A stretch of DNA of 64,000 bases from an uncultured Methanomassiliicoccus sp. (GTDB lineage: Archaea; Thermoplasmatota; Thermoplasmata; Methanomassiliicoccales; Methanomassiliicoccaceae). The stretch lies in assembly GCA_944319735.1 (NCBI GenBank), contig CALUEU010000006.1, forward strand, positions 62,001 to 126,000. Direction: 5' to 3'. The notes beneath the pieces are model-generated. The model did not search any database and was not told the origin of the DNA. It saw only the letters and a program-made list of their open reading frames with translations. Positions within the stretch are counted from its first letter, which is position 1; each line of letters begins with the position of its first letter. Below, one piece after another: positions 61,763-64,000 of this stretch. The position numbers and the translations under genes are program-made.

Positions 61763-64000
61763 ATGTTCAAAAAGTTAGCTAATGCCATTATAAAACATCC
61801 AAAACCAATCCTGGCATTATGGATCATAATCCTGGTTGTAGCTCTGCCTTTTGCAGTACAGTACAATTCAGTGATGAATTATGACATGACCACCATGTCT
61901 GGAGCTCATTCTGAGTCTGTAAGCGGAGCAGAGATAATTGATGAAAACTTCTATTCAAGTACCAGTCAGGGAACGATTATCGCAGTTCCATATGATACTC
62001 CAGAAGAGTTAGCTGAAGCACAGAAGCTGCTTAATCCTGATTCAGGTCTGCAATCCCATCTTGATGAAAAGTATGGATCAGGAAATGTTACAGCATCAGG
62101 AATGGGCTATTACAGCAAAGACCAGTCTACAGCTGAACAGAGCGGTGTGTATCTTATAGCCATTTCATATAATAATGATGACTTAATCAGCACTGATGAA
62201 GTGGGAAACATACGTGATATTGTTTCTGTCACCAAGAGTGACCTTGGAATCACCAATACAACATACGTTACTGGAAATGATGCTATCACCTATGACACCA
62301 TGGAAGGTGCAAACAAAGATGTGCAGAAGATTGATCCCATCTCAATTCTCCTGATTCTTCTGTTAATCGGTCTATTCTTCCTTACGGTTGTTACTGCAAT
62401 AGTGCCTCCAGCCACTGTCGGTATTGCATATGGAATAGTATTAGCACTGATATTCTTCCTCGGAGGAATACTGGATATATTCTACATCACCAGCATTATC
62501 GTGCTTGTATCAATGCTTGGTGCAGGATGTGATTATTCCATCTTCATAATCTCCAGATACAGGGAAGAGCGCAAATCCGGTAAAGACAAGGATGCAGCTC
62601 TCAAAGAAGCCGTTAAATGGGCAGGTGAGTCGGTAGCGACCTCAGGACTTGCAGTTATCATCGGCTTCGGTGTGATGTCGTTCTGTTCATTCTCCATGGT
62701 TTCCACAATGGGCATTATTCTCGCTCTCGGAATAGTAATGGCCATGCTTGCCGCTCTGACATTTATTCCCGCCCTCATCTCTGTAATTGGCGACAAAATC
62801 TTCTGGCCCAGTAAAATATCAACATACCAGCAGGGAAGCAAAGCCCGCAATGGATTCTACGGAAGATGCGTAGAGTTCAGTAAAAGATATTTCAGAAAAA
62901 CTGGAAAACGTGCTATCAAGTATGCAGTCCCGATCATAGTGGCTGCATTAATCATTTCGATTCCTCTGTGCTATGTAGCATTCACAGCAGATGACTCCTA
63001 TGATATGGTAAGCATCATGCCTGACAGTGAGGGAAAGAAAGGAGTGGAAGTCATCACTGAAAGGGCAGACGGCGGCCTCATTATGCCGACGTATATCCTT
63101 TACGAGCTGCAGAGTCCAATCGCAGTTGTAGACAATACTACTCATACACTTACATGGACCTCTGAAGGGCTTGCATATCTGCAAATGCTGTCAAAAATGT
63201 CTGCAGAAATCAGCTCCTCAGATGAAAACATCAGCTATGTTCTGGGACCCACTCCTTGGGCTTCGGTATACCAGCTGGTCTATCAGGGAATGATTGATAA
63301 AGGTATACCAGCAGAAATGATCACTCCTGAAATGGTAAACAAGGTAGCTGTGGAAAACTTACCAAGCATGGTGCAACCTGCAGTTACACAAGCATTCAGC
63401 ATGGTTGGCTGGAACACAGATGTAATGACTGCCGGTCCAGTTATTGATTACATTGTCAACTACATAACAGGTCTCGTTTCCACCAACGGAAACTATGCCG
63501 TCTTAACAGTAATGATGTCCGACGAGCCTATGTCCTCTATTTCCATGGATTCTATCAAGGCTCTGAAAGATACGGCATCAGGATATGCTGCTGATAACGC
63601 TTCAGAGATCAAAGATGTCTGGGTTACTGGAACTGCGGTTACAGTACAGGATATCTCAGAGACCGTAAATTCAGAGTTCACCTGGATTGAGATCGGTGTT
63701 GTTGTGCTGATCTTTATCCTCCTGTTCTTTGTGCTGGGATCCTACTTCACACCCATCAGGTCTCTGTTCACTATCCTGCTGAGCATATCATGGACAATAG
63801 GACTCACACACATTGTATTCACAGAACTTCTGGGAATACCAGTGACCTGGATCGTACCGATTGTGCTGCTGGTCGTCTGTCTCGGGCTTGGTATGGATTA
63901 CGATATCCTGCTGACAACCCGTATCAGAGAGGGAAAGAGCAAAGGTCTCTCCAATGATGAAGCCATAATGAACGCACTGGAGAAGTCTGGAGCAGTAATC
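61763..64000 (+). CDS. MMPL/RND-superfamily exporter (C-terminus cut by window edge)
   Basis: 746 codons from ATG at 61763 and still open. Two similar halves, each an N-terminal helix, an outer domain and a helix bundle. The proton-relay type motif GxGxDY appears as GAGCDYSIFIISRYREE in half 1 and GLGMDYDILLTTRIREG in half 2. Known: MMPL proteins export lipids, hopanoids or drugs using the proton gradient. Controlled by the divergent TetR repressor through two operators. Confidence 0.92.
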   Translation, partial: MFKKLANAIIKHPKPILALWIIILVVALPFAVQYNSVMNYDMTTMSGAHSESVSGAEIIDENFYSSTSQGTIIAVPYDTPEELAEAQKLLNPDSGLQSHLDEKYGSGNVTASGMGYYSKDQSTAEQSGVYLIAISYNNDDLISTDEVGNIRDIVSVTKSDLGITNTTYVTGNDAITYDTMEGANKDVQKIDPISILLILLLIGLFFLTVVTAIVPPATVGIAYGIVLALIFFLGGILDIFYITSIIVLVSMLGAGCDYSIFIISRYREERKSGKDKDAALKEAVKWAGESVATSGLAVIIGFGVMSFCSFSMVSTMGIILALGIVMAMLAALTFIPALISVIGDKIFWPSKISTYQQGSKARNGFYGRCVEFSKRYFRKTGKRAIKYAVPIIVAALIISIPLCYVAFTADDSYDMVSIMPDSEGKKGVEVITERADGGLIMPTYILYELQSPIAVVDNTTHTLTWTSEGLAYLQMLSKMSAEISSSDENISYVLGPTPWASVYQLVYQGMIDKGIPAEMITPEMVNKVAVENLPSMVQPAVTQAFSMVGWNTDVMTAGPVIDYIVNYITGLVSTNGNYAVLTVMMSDEPMSSISMDSIKALKDTASGYAADNASEIKDVWVTGTAVTVQDISETVNSEFTWIEIGVVVLIFILLFFVLGSYFTPIRSLFTILLSISWTIGLTHIVFTELLGIPVTWIVPIVLLVVCLGLGMDYDILLTTRIREGKSKGLSNDEAIMNALEKSGAVI

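Noticed and set aside
1-64000. CRISPR array
   Set aside because: No regularly spaced repeat set with unique spacers was seen; the only periodic repeats are the three 12-bp units near 39.99 kb and coding repeats.
1-64000. Pyrrolysine (in-frame TAG) genes
   Set aside because: TAG is used as an ordinary stop here (for example at 24225, 51983 and 59859), and no methylamine methyltransferase gene was recognised; no read-through could be supported.

Overview
The window is a piece of an archaeal chromosome of about 40% G+C by eye. Markers are a group II chaperonin (thermosome), an archaeal SRP RNA with SRP54, the rps19e–PDCD5–rpl39e–rpl31e–eIF6 operon, archaeal LeuRS and PheT, TrmY, TATA-box promoters and GGAGGTGAT-type Shine-Dalgarno sites. 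A protein resembling methanogenesis marker protein 2, two DUF2769 proteins and MptE point to a methanogen. The mixture with Thermoplasmata-like traits (RHH protein before a short FtsZ, host-associated style SEL1 proteins) suggests a low-GC member of the Methanomassiliicoccales. That placement is inference; no mcr or methyltransferase gene is in view.

Layout. 1-5 kb: a DtxR repressor cut by the left edge, a UbiA/MenA-like prenyltransferase coupled to a UbiE/MenG methyltransferase, a heavy-metal-binding domain protein, an AIM24 protein, a PIN-like protein, and a winged-helix protein with a histone-H1-like tail. 5-7 kb: two overlapping short serine recombinases between ordinary genes. 7-15 kb: OB-fold protein, thermosome, a Nre/radical-SAM repair pair, and a GNAT / PolX-like / LarB operon divergent from larE; the PolX-like protein appears to have lost both of its active sites. 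15-28 kb: MscS channel, tRNA-Ala, flavodoxin, purB, coiled-coil protein, a small structured RNA in front of srp54, trmY, a PPAT–NTPase fusion, tRNA-Ser, pheT and an acetate-type transporter with a structured leader.

28-40 kb: pepF operon, ABC-F protein, methyltransferase, hisD, parvulin, an orphan E2-like domain lacking the catalytic histidine, the DUF2769 pair, and the SRP RNA whose 3' end overlaps the stop codon of the convergent marker-2 gene. 40-47 kb: iteron-like repeats between a regulator-like gene and an orphan ABC ATPase, an RHH regulator with its own inverted repeat, a truncated FtsZ ended by a strong terminator, an NAD-kinase-like protein, and a cysK–metY–metA sulfur amino acid operon. 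47-58 kb: M50 protease, CutA, mptE, the ribosomal protein operon, ubiX and leuS. 58-64 kb: three SEL1-repeat proteins next to a zinc-ribbon protein, then a TetR repressor divergent from an MMPL exporter, with two near-identical palindromic operators between them; the exporter runs off the right edge.

Most genes are housekeeping. The parts most worth a second look are the 5S-like RNA before srp54, the doubly degenerate PolX, the tandem mini serine recombinases, the truncated FtsZ, the orphan E2-like protein, and two unexplained structured elements near 54.07 kb and 57.9 kb.
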